From contig JAJDCD010000023.1 in NCBI GenBank assembly GCA_029261035.1, forward strand, positions 1 to 38,500: 38,500 nt of DNA, given 5' to 3'. The notes beneath the pieces were generated by a model that saw only the letters and a program-made list of their open reading frames with translations, made no database searches and was not told the DNA's origin. The first letter of the stretch is position 1. Every line of letters begins with the position of its first letter. The position numbers and the translations under genes are program-made. This document shows, piece after piece, positions 6,826-15,416 of the stretch. Source of the DNA: Candidatus Omnitrophota bacterium (GTDB lineage Bacteria; Omnitrophota; Omnitrophia; Omnitrophales; JACROU01).

Positions 6826-9800
6826 ATGAAAAGAATTAAAATTTTATCTATATTAATGAGCATGGTATTTGTTATGCAGACAGTTATTATTTCTCCTGTG
6901 ACAGCAAATCCAGAAGCATCAACTTTAGGAATTAAAATTTCTCCACAATTGGCTACAGTTAATATGTATGCCTCTAAACATTCTGAAGGCAAGAAAGTTT
7001 TCTTTATTCAGGATGCACATTCTAATTATGAAGCACAACAAAAAGTGAGAGATATTTTAAAAGAAATGGTTCCTCAACTTAAAACCCAAACAGTTTTGGT
7101 TGAAGGAGCGACGAAGTCTTTAGAACCGCGTGTTTTTGATTTTTCTGATTCCGAGATTATAAATAAGCAGGTTGCAGAAAAGTTGGCTCAAAAAGGGTTG
7201 GTTAATGGGGCGGAGCTTTTTATGTTGGAGCCTGAGGCTAAGGATGTCTCCTTTTTAGGCTTGGAGAAAGCGGAGCTTTATACTCAAGAGCGTGTCGCTT
7301 TTATGAATGTGATTCAATTGAAGAGTGAAACAACTCGTTTTATTTCTTTACTCGAAAGTCGTTTGGATGCCCTAAAAGCTCGAGTGTTTAATAGTAAGCT
7401 TAGAGAGTTAGATCGTAAATTTTCTGATTACAAAAAGAAAAAGATTTCTTTGCTGGCCTGGTTTCGTGCGTTAGATGCTATGACCTTAAAGAACCTGATA
7501 TACCCTTTAAATGATCCAAAGAACATCCGGGATTATCCCAACTTAGTACGTCTTGCCATCAGTAATGAAGCGTCCACACAAATAAGAACAGACCTTTTAG
7601 CAAAAGAGAAGAAAGAGCTTACGACTCTTTTGGCCACATACCCCGAACAACAACAGTTGCTTTCTTTGATAGGGACCAACCAAGTTTCTAGGATTAACGA
7701 AGAGAGTGTTGCGCGCCTTTTTGAAGTAGCAGAGAGCTTAGGCGTTGATTGGAATCAATTTTTGCATATAAGAAAGTCTTTTATTTCTCAGCTTCTAACT
7801 TCTGATATGGATGGAAACGAGCTGTTTAGAGAGATGGAGATTTTAAAAGAAAGCCTTTATTTTGAATTAGCAGAAACAGAAAAAGAGAAAAAGGTTATTC
7901 AATTAGAGCATGAGCTACGTATTCTAAAAGATCTTTTGTCCTTAGAATCCACCCGTGAGACGTGGAAAAAAATCTTGGCTGAACTTAGTCAAATCAGTCC
8001 TAACGACTGGATGCGCCGTTATCAAGAGTTGGAGTTAAGTTCTAAAGGGTTGGAGTTGGAACTGATGAAGAAAGCTCAGACGGCTTTTGAGAACGCCGTT
8101 CGTTTTTATGATTTTGCACGGGATCGTGAGCAAGTATTTGCTGAGCGTATTCGTCAAGCATTACAAAAAGAAAAAAGTGATTCTGTAATTGTGTTAAGTG
8201 GAGGGTTTCATACAGAAGGTTTGTATTTGGAGCTGATTAAAGATCCGATACAGTTTTCTGTGATTCAACCGCAGCTTAAAAGTAAAACGGATATTCAAAA
8301 CTATTATGATGCTGTTTTCGAATCCAGAGATTTGAGTTTTGTAACAGGTAAGATGGCAGCAGTTCCTTATGCAGAGCTAGACCCTGAGCAACCTGCGAAT
8401 GCTTGGGTACGCGCGCAGATTGCAACTGAACTTTTAAATGAAGTAAACACTGCAGAGTTTAATGAAGCCTACTTAAATCAAAACCCTCTATTTGAACGGG
8501 CTGGGGCCACAGTTGTTGTCGAAGAAGGAATCATTCGTCTGGAACAACAAGAAGCATCAAGCTTAGGATTTGATGGGAGTCGCTGGACTCAGGAGCTTAC
8601 AATTGCTGGTTTAAAAGGACAGATGCAAAAGCTCATTCAAGATGGATTTGGAACGGAAGGAACTAGTTTTGCTTTGGTTGAAAATCCAAATGATAAAACA
8701 AGTTCTCTTAATATTTCTGCCGAAAATAGACAAGTAGAAGTTTTTTATACAAAAGATAGAACAGTCAGAGATATTTTAGAAGCTTTAATTAATTATAGTC
8801 CTGCAAGCGATATCCCTGTGGTCTTTAGTGTTAAGTTGAACCAGCTTGCAGAAGAGTATTTTCCTGATCTTGCAAGAAGAAGTAAGGTGCCTACAGAAGC
8901 TCCAAAACCTAAAGAATCTGTTATCAAAAGCACTTCTACAGAATTGACTTTGGTAGATTTTGAAAAAGTAAGTGTAGACGGTATTGCTTTTAAACTGCAG
9001 CTTAATTTTTTGGTAACAACACCAAACCAAGTAGATGTAAGGTACATCCCTTTGGGTGGTAACAATGTCCAGATCACGGTTGAGTATGGGCCTAAGGCGG
9101 ATGCGAAAACCATTCTTAAAGCATTGCTCAACAACCCTCAAGTAAGAGATCGGGAAGATATCTATTCAGCATTTCAAGAATTGTCTCAAGCTCAAGCAAG
9201 CAGTTTGGGAGAGAATTTAAAAATATTATCGAATGCGGAAATTGTTTCTAAACTCAGTGCTGTCATTAATGAGAATAGGGTGGCTTCCACAAGAGTTACA
9301 CCACCTTTGGAGTTGGCTTTAATCACATCAGAAAATCAGACTCTAGGTAGACCTTCTACTATTAGTCGAAGTTATTTGAATTCGGATAAAATATTGGTAG
9401 AAAAAGTAACTGTTACAGCTCATCCTCAGGAATCTATTTTGGTAATTGCTAAATCTATAGAGAGCTATCCACTTAGAGTTAGAAATGCATCTTCAGCAAT
9501 GCCTTTGGATGTTCGTTCTGCTTTTTCGAGCCTAGCACAAGGAAAAAGCAAAGTTATTGCTACTCAGGAATTGCCAGAAAGTGTTAGAGCGAAGTTGGCT
9601 GAGGTTATAGATGCGTCTAGTATTTCCGAAGTAAGTGCTGAAAGTTCTGTTCCGGTGGCCGTTTCTCCAGAATCGAAAGCTAAACCTATAGCATTAGATG
9701 TTCAAAATCTTTCAACGCCTCTTTCTAGTGCAAATGAAACAATACAAGCATTAACAGCTGTTGGGAGTCAGCCTCAACTAGCAATAGGTGCATCTATTCA

Positions 9801-11532
9801 TTTTTCCCCTAATTTGCTTTTTGCTTTAGCGCCTCGACCTGTGAGTCCTGATGGAACTTTTGTTCAAGATGAAGCTATTTCTCGTGTTGCACTTCCAGAG
9901 GTTAAAGTAGCTCCAGGGCTTCTAGTTCAAGAGAATTCATCGTTCAATGTTACTGCGACTCCTGCATTAGTGCCGGTGATGCCAGGAAAAAGTATTTTAC
10001 CAGTAAACCCAACGCGCTTTTTTATTGGGGAAAATTTAAATGTTGTTGGAGAAACTCAAATTAGTTTGGGACAAAACTCAGTTCTTATTATTGGGAATAA
10101 TGTAAGACTAGAAAACTTACGGTTAAATGTGGGTGATAATCAAAGGCTTGTTATAGGAGATAATGCGGTTCTTTCTGGAGTGCTTATTTTATTTCCTTTG
10201 GACAATAGAGCCCGAGAACCATTTACTACGGAGACCACAACGAGTCCCTCTTTACCTCTGGCGGTGATATCATCAAACACACAAGCTGCTTTGAATTTGC
10301 CTTCTGTTGCCGTTGAGGCTAGCGGCCAGCTGCTAATCCCTGAGGGAAATACAAATGTGAGTTTTCCTGAAGTTATTGTGGGTCAGGATACTCAAGCAAC
10401 TGTTAATCCATCCACTGGCGAAGTGGATACAAGTGTTCCTGATGCAGAGCTTGTTTTACAAGCGCGTAGTTTGGGGTTCCCTCAAGCTGGATTGCCGCTA
10501 CCAACGGTGAATCGTGTTATACCCAACCCTCGTTTCCCAACAACTCCTAATTTTCCGACGGCAGATCGCATTGCACAGCTGGGTGGCGTCGTAAGCACTC
10601 CAGAGAGTTTTCTGGAATACTTGTCTTTGTTTAGAGCTACCATTCCAAATAAGCGATTCACTCTTGAAGAGCAAGTAGCGTTAGCGGAAGTGGCTTTAGA
10701 AGATTCAAGATTTGTGAACCCTTTGATTGCAGATGGAATCATTCGTATTGGTTTACAAGATCCCTCAGTGCAGCTTCAGAACATGGAGACAAGCTTGGGA
10801 CGTGTTCAAACTAATTTGCAAACAGAAATTTTAAAAGCAGTGATTTTGAAACTCAAAAATAATCGAGTTTCGGTTACTTTGGCCTTGAGTGATCCGAGTA
10901 GTGTCTTTTCATTAAACAACGATGCTTACAAACAAGCGGTTGAATTTCATCTTCAGAATAATCCAAATGCAACTTTTCAATTTGTCCATTTAGGCTCTGC
11001 TGAGGATATAGAAAAAATTGATGAGCAGTTTTATCGATTTGGAGAACGTTTTAAAGTTATCCCCGCCACGTCTCAAAATTGGCAAATAGCGTTAAAAGGA
11101 CTTATGGGAGAAGAGTTGTTGCAAGTGGTGCGACGCTTGCCTGCAGGTTTACCGATTAAAACATTACAGCAACTTTATGGGAATAAACACATTTCTGTTT
11201 TATTACCCGCTCCAGCTTGGAAACAGAATGTTGAGCTGCCTAGTGAGTCTATTGTTAAAGTAAGTTCACTAGCTCAGGATACAGACTTTTTTCAGAATGC
11301 AGACCAGAACTACGGTATCGTAAATGACGTTGCTTTCTTGGAAATTAGTTTGGCACAATTAGTTTCGCTTTTTGAAGGTAAAAATTTAGAATTGAGACAA
11401 GTTATTCCTGGGGAAGTTTTTATTTATGCAGATAATTTCTTCAGTTTAAATCGAGATCAAATGCTTCAAGGGCTCATTGATGATATTCATGAGCAAGCGA
11501 TCCAACTACAACGCTTGGCATATCAGGCATAG
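6826..11532 (+). CDS. Giant secreted protein 1: TIKI/ChaN-like N-terminal domain plus unknown multidomain region
   Basis: This protein has 1568 residues. A Sec signal peptide (residues 1-27, basic start, hydrophobic core, VTA before the likely cut) is followed at once by EASTLG (30-35). Residues about 55-480 form a domain shared with the two giant proteins at 19771-34758: QDAH (His65), VEGA (Glu about 93), GLE...Y.QE, a long helical middle, and SGGFHTEGL (His462). Two GxxH-like motifs bracketing an acidic residue recall the TIKI/TraB/GumN and ChaN/EreA superfamily; this match is remote. After ASSLG (577-581) come two similar beta/alpha units, then ASSLG (791-795) and a low-complexity stretch. 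A hexapeptide-like beta region follows at about 1060-1120 (IGENLNV, IGNNVRL, IGDNAVL). ARSLG (1213-1217) and TSLG (1322-1325) precede a C-terminal alpha/beta region. The downstream function is unrecognised. AAGGGAAAAGGG upstream is the ribosome site. Confidence 0.85.
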   Translation: MKRIKILSILMSMVFVMQTVIISPVTANPEASTLGIKISPQLATVNMYASKHSEGKKVFFIQDAHSNYEAQQKVRDILKEMVPQLKTQTVLVEGATKSLEPRVFDFSDSEIINKQVAEKLAQKGLVNGAELFMLEPEAKDVSFLGLEKAELYTQERVAFMNVIQLKSETTRFISLLESRLDALKARVFNSKLRELDRKFSDYKKKKISLLAWFRALDAMTLKNLIYPLNDPKNIRDYPNLVRLAISNEASTQIRTDLLAKEKKELTTLLATYPEQQQLLSLIGTNQVSRINEESVARLFEVAESLGVDWNQFLHIRKSFISQLLTSDMDGNELFREMEILKESLYFELAETEKEKKVIQLEHELRILKDLLSLESTRETWKKILAELSQISPNDWMRRYQELELSSKGLELELMKKAQTAFENAVRFYDFARDREQVFAERIRQALQKEKSDSVIVLSGGFHTEGLYLELIKDPIQFSVIQPQLKSKTDIQNYYDAVFESRDLSFVTGKMAAVPYAELDPEQPANAWVRAQIATELLNEVNTAEFNEAYLNQNPLFERAGATVVVEEGIIRLEQQEASSLGFDGSRWTQELTIAGLKGQMQKLIQDGFGTEGTSFALVENPNDKTSSLNISAENRQVEVFYTKDRTVRDILEALINYSPASDIPVVFSVKLNQLAEEYFPDLARRSKVPTEAPKPKESVIKSTSTELTLVDFEKVSVDGIAFKLQLNFLVTTPNQVDVRYIPLGGNNVQITVEYGPKADAKTILKALLNNPQVRDREDIYSAFQELSQAQASSLGENLKILSNAEIVSKLSAVINENRVASTRVTPPLELALITSENQTLGRPSTISRSYLNSDKILVEKVTVTAHPQESILVIAKSIESYPLRVRNASSAMPLDVRSAFSSLAQGKSKVIATQELPESVRAKLAEVIDASSISEVSAESSVPVAVSPESKAKPIALDVQNLSTPLSSANETIQALTAVGSQPQLAIGASIHFSPNLLFALAPRPVSPDGTFVQDEAISRVALPEVKVAPGLLVQENSSFNVTATPALVPVMPGKSILPVNPTRFFIGENLNVVGETQISLGQNSVLIIGNNVRLENLRLNVGDNQRLVIGDNAVLSGVLILFPLDNRAREPFTTETTTSPSLPLAVISSNTQAALNLPSVAVEASGQLLIPEGNTNVSFPEVIVGQDTQATVNPSTGEVDTSVPDAELVLQARSLGFPQAGLPLPTVNRVIPNPRFPTTPNFPTADRIAQLGGVVSTPESFLEYLSLFRATIPNKRFTLEEQVALAEVALEDSRFVNPLIADGIIRIGLQDPSVQLQNMETSLGRVQTNLQTEILKAVILKLKNNRVSVTLALSDPSSVFSLNNDAYKQAVEFHLQNNPNATFQFVHLGSAEDIEKIDEQFYRFGERFKVIPATSQNWQIALKGLMGEELLQVVRRLPAGLPIKTLQQLYGNKHISVLLPAPAWKQNVELPSESIVKVSSLAQDTDFFQNADQNYGIVNDVAFLEISLAQLVSLFEGKNLELRQVIPGEVFIYADNFFSLNRDQMLQGLIDDIHEQAIQLQRLAYQA

Positions 11533-11535
11533 ATT

Positions 11536-11567
11536 CCCCCTGTCTCGTACGTAGTCGTTCGAGGGGG
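11536..11567 (+). terminator. Possible terminator hairpin after giant protein 1
   Basis: CCCCCT (11536-11541) pairs with AGGGGG (11562-11567) only four bases after the stop codon. The loop is long (20 nt) and no T-run follows, so termination is plausible but weakly supported. Confidence 0.35.
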
Positions 11568-11569
11568 CT

Positions 11570-11640
11570 GTCATTCTGAGCGTAGCAAAGAATCTTGGGG
11601 TTTTAATTTGCTAAAGATCCTTCGCTACGCTCAGGATGAC
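11570..11640. repeat. Inverted-repeat sequence of the GTCATTCTGAGC type
   Basis: GTCATTCTGAGCGTAGC pairs with GCTACGCTCAGGATGAC across a short AT-rich spacer. Short palindromes of this kind are widely seen between genes in many bacterial genomes. The rest of the gap to 11818 is AT-rich leader with TATACTAT near 11732 but no convincing -35. Confidence 0.6.
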
Positions 11641-11818
11641 AACTAGAATTTAATTTTTCCCATATGCTATGGACTAAGTAACATCGACCTTTTTTACAGA
11701 CTTCTAACTTTCAGCCAACCTTTTTTTACTATATACTATCTTTAATAATTATTATTATGTAGAGGACTTTTTTAGAAATGGGATTCTATCCGCTCTACAC
11801 AAATAAATGAGGTAAATC

Positions 11819-12706
11819 ATGTTAAAAACGAATGAAAAAAAACTTGTTGAAATGGCTGTTCAGGGCAAGCCAGCAAGCGCCTACCAATGGGGAGCTTTTG
11901 AAGTAGGGCATGATGGAGTTCCTTATGCTTTTCCTTCTACGGGAGGGATTACTTACAATGTAAAGGTAGGAGACCCTGCATTTGGATGGGCGGGGGATCA
12001 TATTGAGGCGGGTGTTTCAACAATTCAAGATGAGAACAATCGCTCAAGTAAGGCTAATTCAGGTTATAACTTTTTGGCGTGTATTGGGAATGAAGCACGT
12101 ATTGTTTCTGGTGCGGCAAAGGGAAAAAAGGGGACAGTACTTGGGACCCATGGTGGTGTTGAGCATGTGATGATTGATTTTGATGCTAAAACTTTAGATC
12201 AAATGACGATGGATGACAAAATTTTAATTCGTACAAAAGGACAAGGGCTTCAGCTTCTAGATTATCCAGATGTCTTGACTTATAGTTTAGATCCTAGAGT
12301 GTTGCATAAAATGCCAATTAAAGAAACAAATGGTGTTCTTGAAGTGGGAGTGACAACCGTTGTTCCTGCTTGTGTGATGGGGTCGGGCATTGGCTCCATG
12401 AATATTGGAACGGGAGATTATGACATCATGACTCATGATGAAAAAATAGTAAAAAAATATAACTTAGATAAGTTATGTTTTGGAGATTTTGTTGCTATTA
12501 TGGATCATGATAACTCTTATGGAAGGACGTACAAGCAAGGTGCTGTTTCGATTTGTGTAGTTGTTCATAGTGATTGTGTCTTAGCAGGGCATGGGCCTGG
12601 GGTGACAACGGTGATGACAACCGCGAAGAAGAGTGGGATTGTTCCAAAGATAAATGCTAAGGCTAATTTGGGGCGGTTGTTGGGGATTGGACGGTTTAAG
12701 AAGTAG
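11819..12706 (+). CDS. DUF4438-family protein
   Basis: This 295-residue soluble protein has no signal peptide or membrane span. The pattern of conserved glycine- and histidine-rich stretches matches what I recall of the DUF4438 family, known from thermophiles and uncultured bacteria, with no assigned reaction: GGITYNVKVGDPAFGWAGDHIEAGVS, GNEARIVSGAAKGKKGTVLG, THGGVEHVMIDF, GSGIGSMNIGTGDYDIM, DHDNSYGR and GHGPGVTTVMT. Several His and Asp residues in conserved positions (GDHIE, GGVEHV, MDHDN, GHGPG) could bind a metal; that is inference. The ATG at 11819 is preceded by GAGGT. The gene stands alone, between repeats on both sides. The family name is from memory and is less certain than the ORF. 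Confidence 0.7.
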   Translation: MLKTNEKKLVEMAVQGKPASAYQWGAFEVGHDGVPYAFPSTGGITYNVKVGDPAFGWAGDHIEAGVSTIQDENNRSSKANSGYNFLACIGNEARIVSGAAKGKKGTVLGTHGGVEHVMIDFDAKTLDQMTMDDKILIRTKGQGLQLLDYPDVLTYSLDPRVLHKMPIKETNGVLEVGVTTVVPACVMGSGIGSMNIGTGDYDIMTHDEKIVKKYNLDKLCFGDFVAIMDHDNSYGRTYKQGAVSICVVVHSDCVLAGHGPGVTTVMTTAKKSGIVPKINAKANLGRLLGIGRFKK

Positions 12707-12730
12707 TAGGTAAGTGGGATGTGTTCTCTG

Positions 12731-12808
12731 TTCGTCGTCGGAATGGTTTTGGTTCGGCGCTCAGACAGCACAAAAGTGACTGTCACCTTAGGTGACTGTC
12801 ACTTTTGT
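12731..12808 (+). repeat. Partial three-hairpin element (copy F) interrupted by a GTGACTGTCAC hairpin
   Basis: GTCGTCGGAATGG followed by TCGGCGCTCAGACAGC (12754-12769) matches the left part of hairpin I. The inner hairpin is replaced by ACAAAAGTGACTGTCACC (12770-12787) paired with GGTGACTGTCACTTTTGT (12791-12808). The pairing is perfect except for one central T-T mismatch. The right strand, hairpins II and III and the tail are missing. Confidence 0.65.
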
Positions 12809-12835
12809 TAATGGGTACAGCCTATCCTTTGTCTA

Positions 12836-12893
12836 GGGGACACGCACTTTTGGCACAATTGCTTTCGCAATAGTTCCAAAAATCCATGTCCCC
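12836..12893. repeat. REP-like nested hairpin GGGGACA...TGTCCCC
   Basis: GGGGACA (12836-12842) pairs with TGTCCCC (12887-12893). Inside, TTTTGG pairs with CCAAAA, and at the tip ATTGC (12858-12862) pairs with GCAAT (12867-12871). This 58-nt nested structure has the look of a repetitive extragenic palindrome. The rest of the gap to the DUF309 gene is AT-rich with no other signal. Confidence 0.55.
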
Positions 12894-12955
12894 GACTTCG
12901 ACTTCGTTTCTTTAATATTTTTAGCGATTTGCTAAAAGCGATGTAAAAAAAATGA

Positions 12956-13324
12956 ATGGTGATTGTGGAAAAATATGATCAGCGGTATGTTGAGTTTATA
13001 GAGTTATTTAATGAGAGGCGGTATTGGGATAGCCATGAAGTCCTAGAAGACTTGTGGTTGGAACAACGGGACAATCCCCACCGACTGTACTTTAAAGCAC
13101 TTATTCAGTTGGCAGGCTCTCTCTATCATGTAGAGAGAAGTAATTTTACTCCAGCTTGGTCTTTGTATCGCTCTGCTAGTAAGTATTTAGAAGAATTTCC
13201 TCCTGAGTGCTTAGGTCTGAAAGTAAAGCTTCTATTAGATGAAATGAGTATATTTATAAAATTTTGTGAAAATCAGGGCTTGAGAGACGGGCAGAAGTGG
13301 CCGATAATTAAAACTGGCTTTTAA
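12956..13324 (+). CDS. DUF309-family protein
   Basis: This small helical protein has 122 residues. The signature of DUF309 is clear: FNERRYWDSHEVLEDLW at about 19-35, where the family has a conserved (F)n..(Y/F)..HE..E..W pattern, followed by FKALIQLAGSLYHVERSN and a repeated YRSASKYLEEFP helix. The family is of unknown function; the conserved His-Glu-Glu-Trp suggests a ligand or metal pocket, which is inference. The start at 12956 (MVIVEKYDQ) has no strong ribosome site. It lies 42 bp upstream of the NRDE-like gene on the same strand, so these two and glgC may be co-transcribed. Confidence 0.78.
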   Translation: MVIVEKYDQRYVEFIELFNERRYWDSHEVLEDLWLEQRDNPHRLYFKALIQLAGSLYHVERSNFTPAWSLYRSASKYLEEFPPECLGLKVKLLLDEMSIFIKFCENQGLRDGQKWPIIKTGF

Positions 13325-13366
13325 TTTTTTAAAGGATTTACGCTATTTACAAGGAAGTACTGTTAT

Positions 13367-14152
13367 ATGTCATTACTTATTATAGGTCTTAGGACCTACC
13401 GAAACTTTCCTATTTGTATTGGATATAATCGAGAAGAAAATCCAAAACGAAAAACTTCTATGCCTAAATTGACGGAAGATAAGAAGTCTGTGATTGCAGG
13501 TTTGGACGCTTCTTCTGAGGGTACATGGGTAGGGTCTAATCAACACAACCTTGTGGTTGCTTTGGTTAATCGAAACGAAAAGCCGTTGGCTGCACAGAAA
13601 AAATCTAGAGGACAACTTGTATCTCAAGCTCTGGAGCTTGAGCATCCAGATAAAGTTTTAGCATTCCTTAAAAAGTCAGCAAAAGAAAGCAGACCTTTTA
13701 ATTTATTTTTTGGGAATATGAATGTTGCTTACTCTGCTCAATGGGATGGTAAGAAGTTAACCGCAAAAAAACTAGACAATGGCTATTATGTTATCCTTCC
13801 CGAAGGAATTAATCCTAAAAAAGATCCTTTTGTGAAGCACGTTGTCGAAAAAATGGAACATAATCCAGAAAGTGAATATATTCAAGAAGTTTACTTAGAT
13901 GAGTGGAGAGATATTTTTTTCCGTTTGATTCAATTATGTCGTGAGCATGAAGAGAGTAAAAATAATCCTGAAGAGAAAAAGAAGAAGGCTGTAGGGAAAA
14001 AGAAGGGAACACGTACTATTTCTTCCTCGTTGTTTGTGCTTGCAAATAGAGGTGTTCAATTTGGCTATTTATGGCATTTGACAGGATCTCCTTTAACAGG
14101 GACTTATCGTGATTTCTCAAAACATTTAAGAAAAATAGAAAGTACGAAATAA
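13367..14152 (+). CDS. TANGO2/NRDE-family protein
   Basis: This 261-residue protein is homologous to the transport-and-Golgi-organisation-2 (NRDE) family. Family features are an N-terminal MxLL strand, then the signature motif as NREE (21-24) where most members have NRDE, P....R, AGLDASSEGTWVGSNQHN (about 44-61, the G.D...GGTW-like segment), VALVNR, the Ser/Arg-rich RGQLVSQAL stretch, FNLFFGN and a late SSSLFVL strand. Typical members begin Met-Cys, the cysteine being a proposed N-terminal nucleophile; here residue 2 is serine. A lysine-rich insert (about 203-217) is unusual. Biochemical function is unsettled; human TANGO2 has been linked to haem and lipid handling. AAGGA lies upstream of ATG 13367. 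glgC starts 7 bp after its stop, suggesting one transcript. Confidence 0.75.
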   Translation: MSLLIIGLRTYRNFPICIGYNREENPKRKTSMPKLTEDKKSVIAGLDASSEGTWVGSNQHNLVVALVNRNEKPLAAQKKSRGQLVSQALELEHPDKVLAFLKKSAKESRPFNLFFGNMNVAYSAQWDGKKLTAKKLDNGYYVILPEGINPKKDPFVKHVVEKMEHNPESEYIQEVYLDEWRDIFFRLIQLCREHEESKNNPEEKKKKAVGKKKGTRTISSSLFVLANRGVQFGYLWHLTGSPLTGTYRDFSKHLRKIESTK

Positions 14153-14159
14153 AAGATTT

Positions 14160-15416
14160 ATGAATAATCTTAAATGCATTATTTTGGGGGGTGGGCACGG
14201 AAAGAGACTTTATCCCTTAACCCAATTTCGTTCTAAGCCAGCGGTTCCTATCGGTACGAAGTACCGTCTTATTGACATTCCTATTAGCAACTCCCTTAAC
14301 TCTGGAATTAAAGATATTTATGTTTTAACCCAGTTTAATTCGGTTTCATTAAATAATCACATACACCAAACTTATAAGTTTGACTATTTCTCAGATACTA
14401 AAGTTCAGCTTTTGGCTGCAGAGCAGACCATGGGGAATATGAACTGGTTTCAAGGTACGGCCGATGCTGTAAGAAAACACATGACACACTATAGTTTGAA
14501 ACCTAATGATAATGTGCTCATTCTATCGGGAGATCATTTATATCGAATGGATTTTAATGAGGTGCTTCGCTTCCACATAGATAAAGATGCGGATATTACA
14601 CTTGCGGTGAACCCAGTCGAAGAGAAAGAAACGCGGCATTATGGGATTATGAACTTAGATGATGATGAGAGAATTGTCGATTTTAAGGAGAAGCCCAAAG
14701 AAAAGGCTCAGCTTAAAACAGTAGATTTGTCACCGGCATTAAAAAAGAGATATCACATTCCTCAAGATAAACCACACTACTTAGCTTCTATGGGCATTTA
14801 CATCTTTAAAGCTCGAATCTTAGAACAGCTCTTATTAGGGAATGAGTCTGATTTTGGGAAAGAAATTATTCCAAAAGCACTTTTTAAACATAAAGCGTAT
14901 GGTTACTATTTTAAAGATTATTGGCGTGATATTGGAACCATTGATAGTTTTTATGACTCATGTATGGAGTTGACAAAGACAGACTCTCAATTTAGTTTTT
15001 TAGCCCCACAAAAGATTTATACCCATCCTCGTTTTTTGCCTCCAACCACAATAGCTAAAAGTGTTATTGATCAAGCGGTTATTCCGGAGGGTTGTGTGCT
15101 TGAAGAGACTCATATAGAACGTTGTAGCGTTGGACTACGATCTATTTTAAAGAAAAACTCTCAAGTCGAAGATACGGTTTTAATGGGAGCGGATTATTAC
15201 GAGTGGAAAGTCCCTAAAAAATTCCCTCCAATTGGCATTGGAGAGAATACATTTATCCGTAAAGCTATTATTGATAAGAATGCACGTATTGGGAAAAATG
15301 TATCTATTCGTAATGAGAAAAATTTAGATAATTTTGATAGTTTGAACTATTGTATTCGAGATGGAATTGTTATTATTCCTAAGAATGGAATTATCCCCGA
15401 CGGCACAAAAATTTAG
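14160..15416 (+). CDS. glgC: Glucose-1-phosphate adenylyltransferase (ADP-glucose pyrophosphorylase)
   Basis: The 418-residue cytoplasmic enzyme makes ADP-glucose from ATP and glucose-1-phosphate, the committed step of bacterial glycogen synthesis. The nucleotide-binding N-terminus reads CIILGGGHGKRLYPLT, followed by RSKPAVPIGTKYRLIDIPISN with the effector/substrate Lys, then LAAEQ, WFQGTADAVR (GTADAVR is highly characteristic), LSGDHLYRMD, GIM....IVDFKEKP, and Y.ASMGIYIF. The C-terminal half carries left-handed beta-helix repeats (IGIGENTFIRKAIIDKNARIGKNV). The pyrophosphorylase loop has Lys where Thr is common (GHGKRL). No other glycogen gene is adjacent. Its stop overlaps the convergent JAMM gene by 4 bp. 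Confidence 0.95.
   Translation: MNNLKCIILGGGHGKRLYPLTQFRSKPAVPIGTKYRLIDIPISNSLNSGIKDIYVLTQFNSVSLNNHIHQTYKFDYFSDTKVQLLAAEQTMGNMNWFQGTADAVRKHMTHYSLKPNDNVLILSGDHLYRMDFNEVLRFHIDKDADITLAVNPVEEKETRHYGIMNLDDDERIVDFKEKPKEKAQLKTVDLSPALKKRYHIPQDKPHYLASMGIYIFKARILEQLLLGNESDFGKEIIPKALFKHKAYGYYFKDYWRDIGTIDSFYDSCMELTKTDSQFSFLAPQKIYTHPRFLPPTTIAKSVIDQAVIPEGCVLEETHIERCSVGLRSILKKNSQVEDTVLMGADYYEWKVPKKFPPIGIGENTFIRKAIIDKNARIGKNVSIRNEKNLDNFDSLNYCIRDGIVIIPKNGIIPDGTKI

Noticed and set aside
7720-7750. AESLG near residue 305 of giant protein 1 as another junction motif
   Set aside because: It lies in a helix inside the shared N-terminal domain, as does QSLG in giant protein 2, so I treat these as chance matches and not boundary marks.
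8785-9141. Minus-strand ORFs inside giant protein 1
   Set aside because: They are antisense to a long intact coding frame, have no family motifs or ribosome sites, and overlap each other in different frames.
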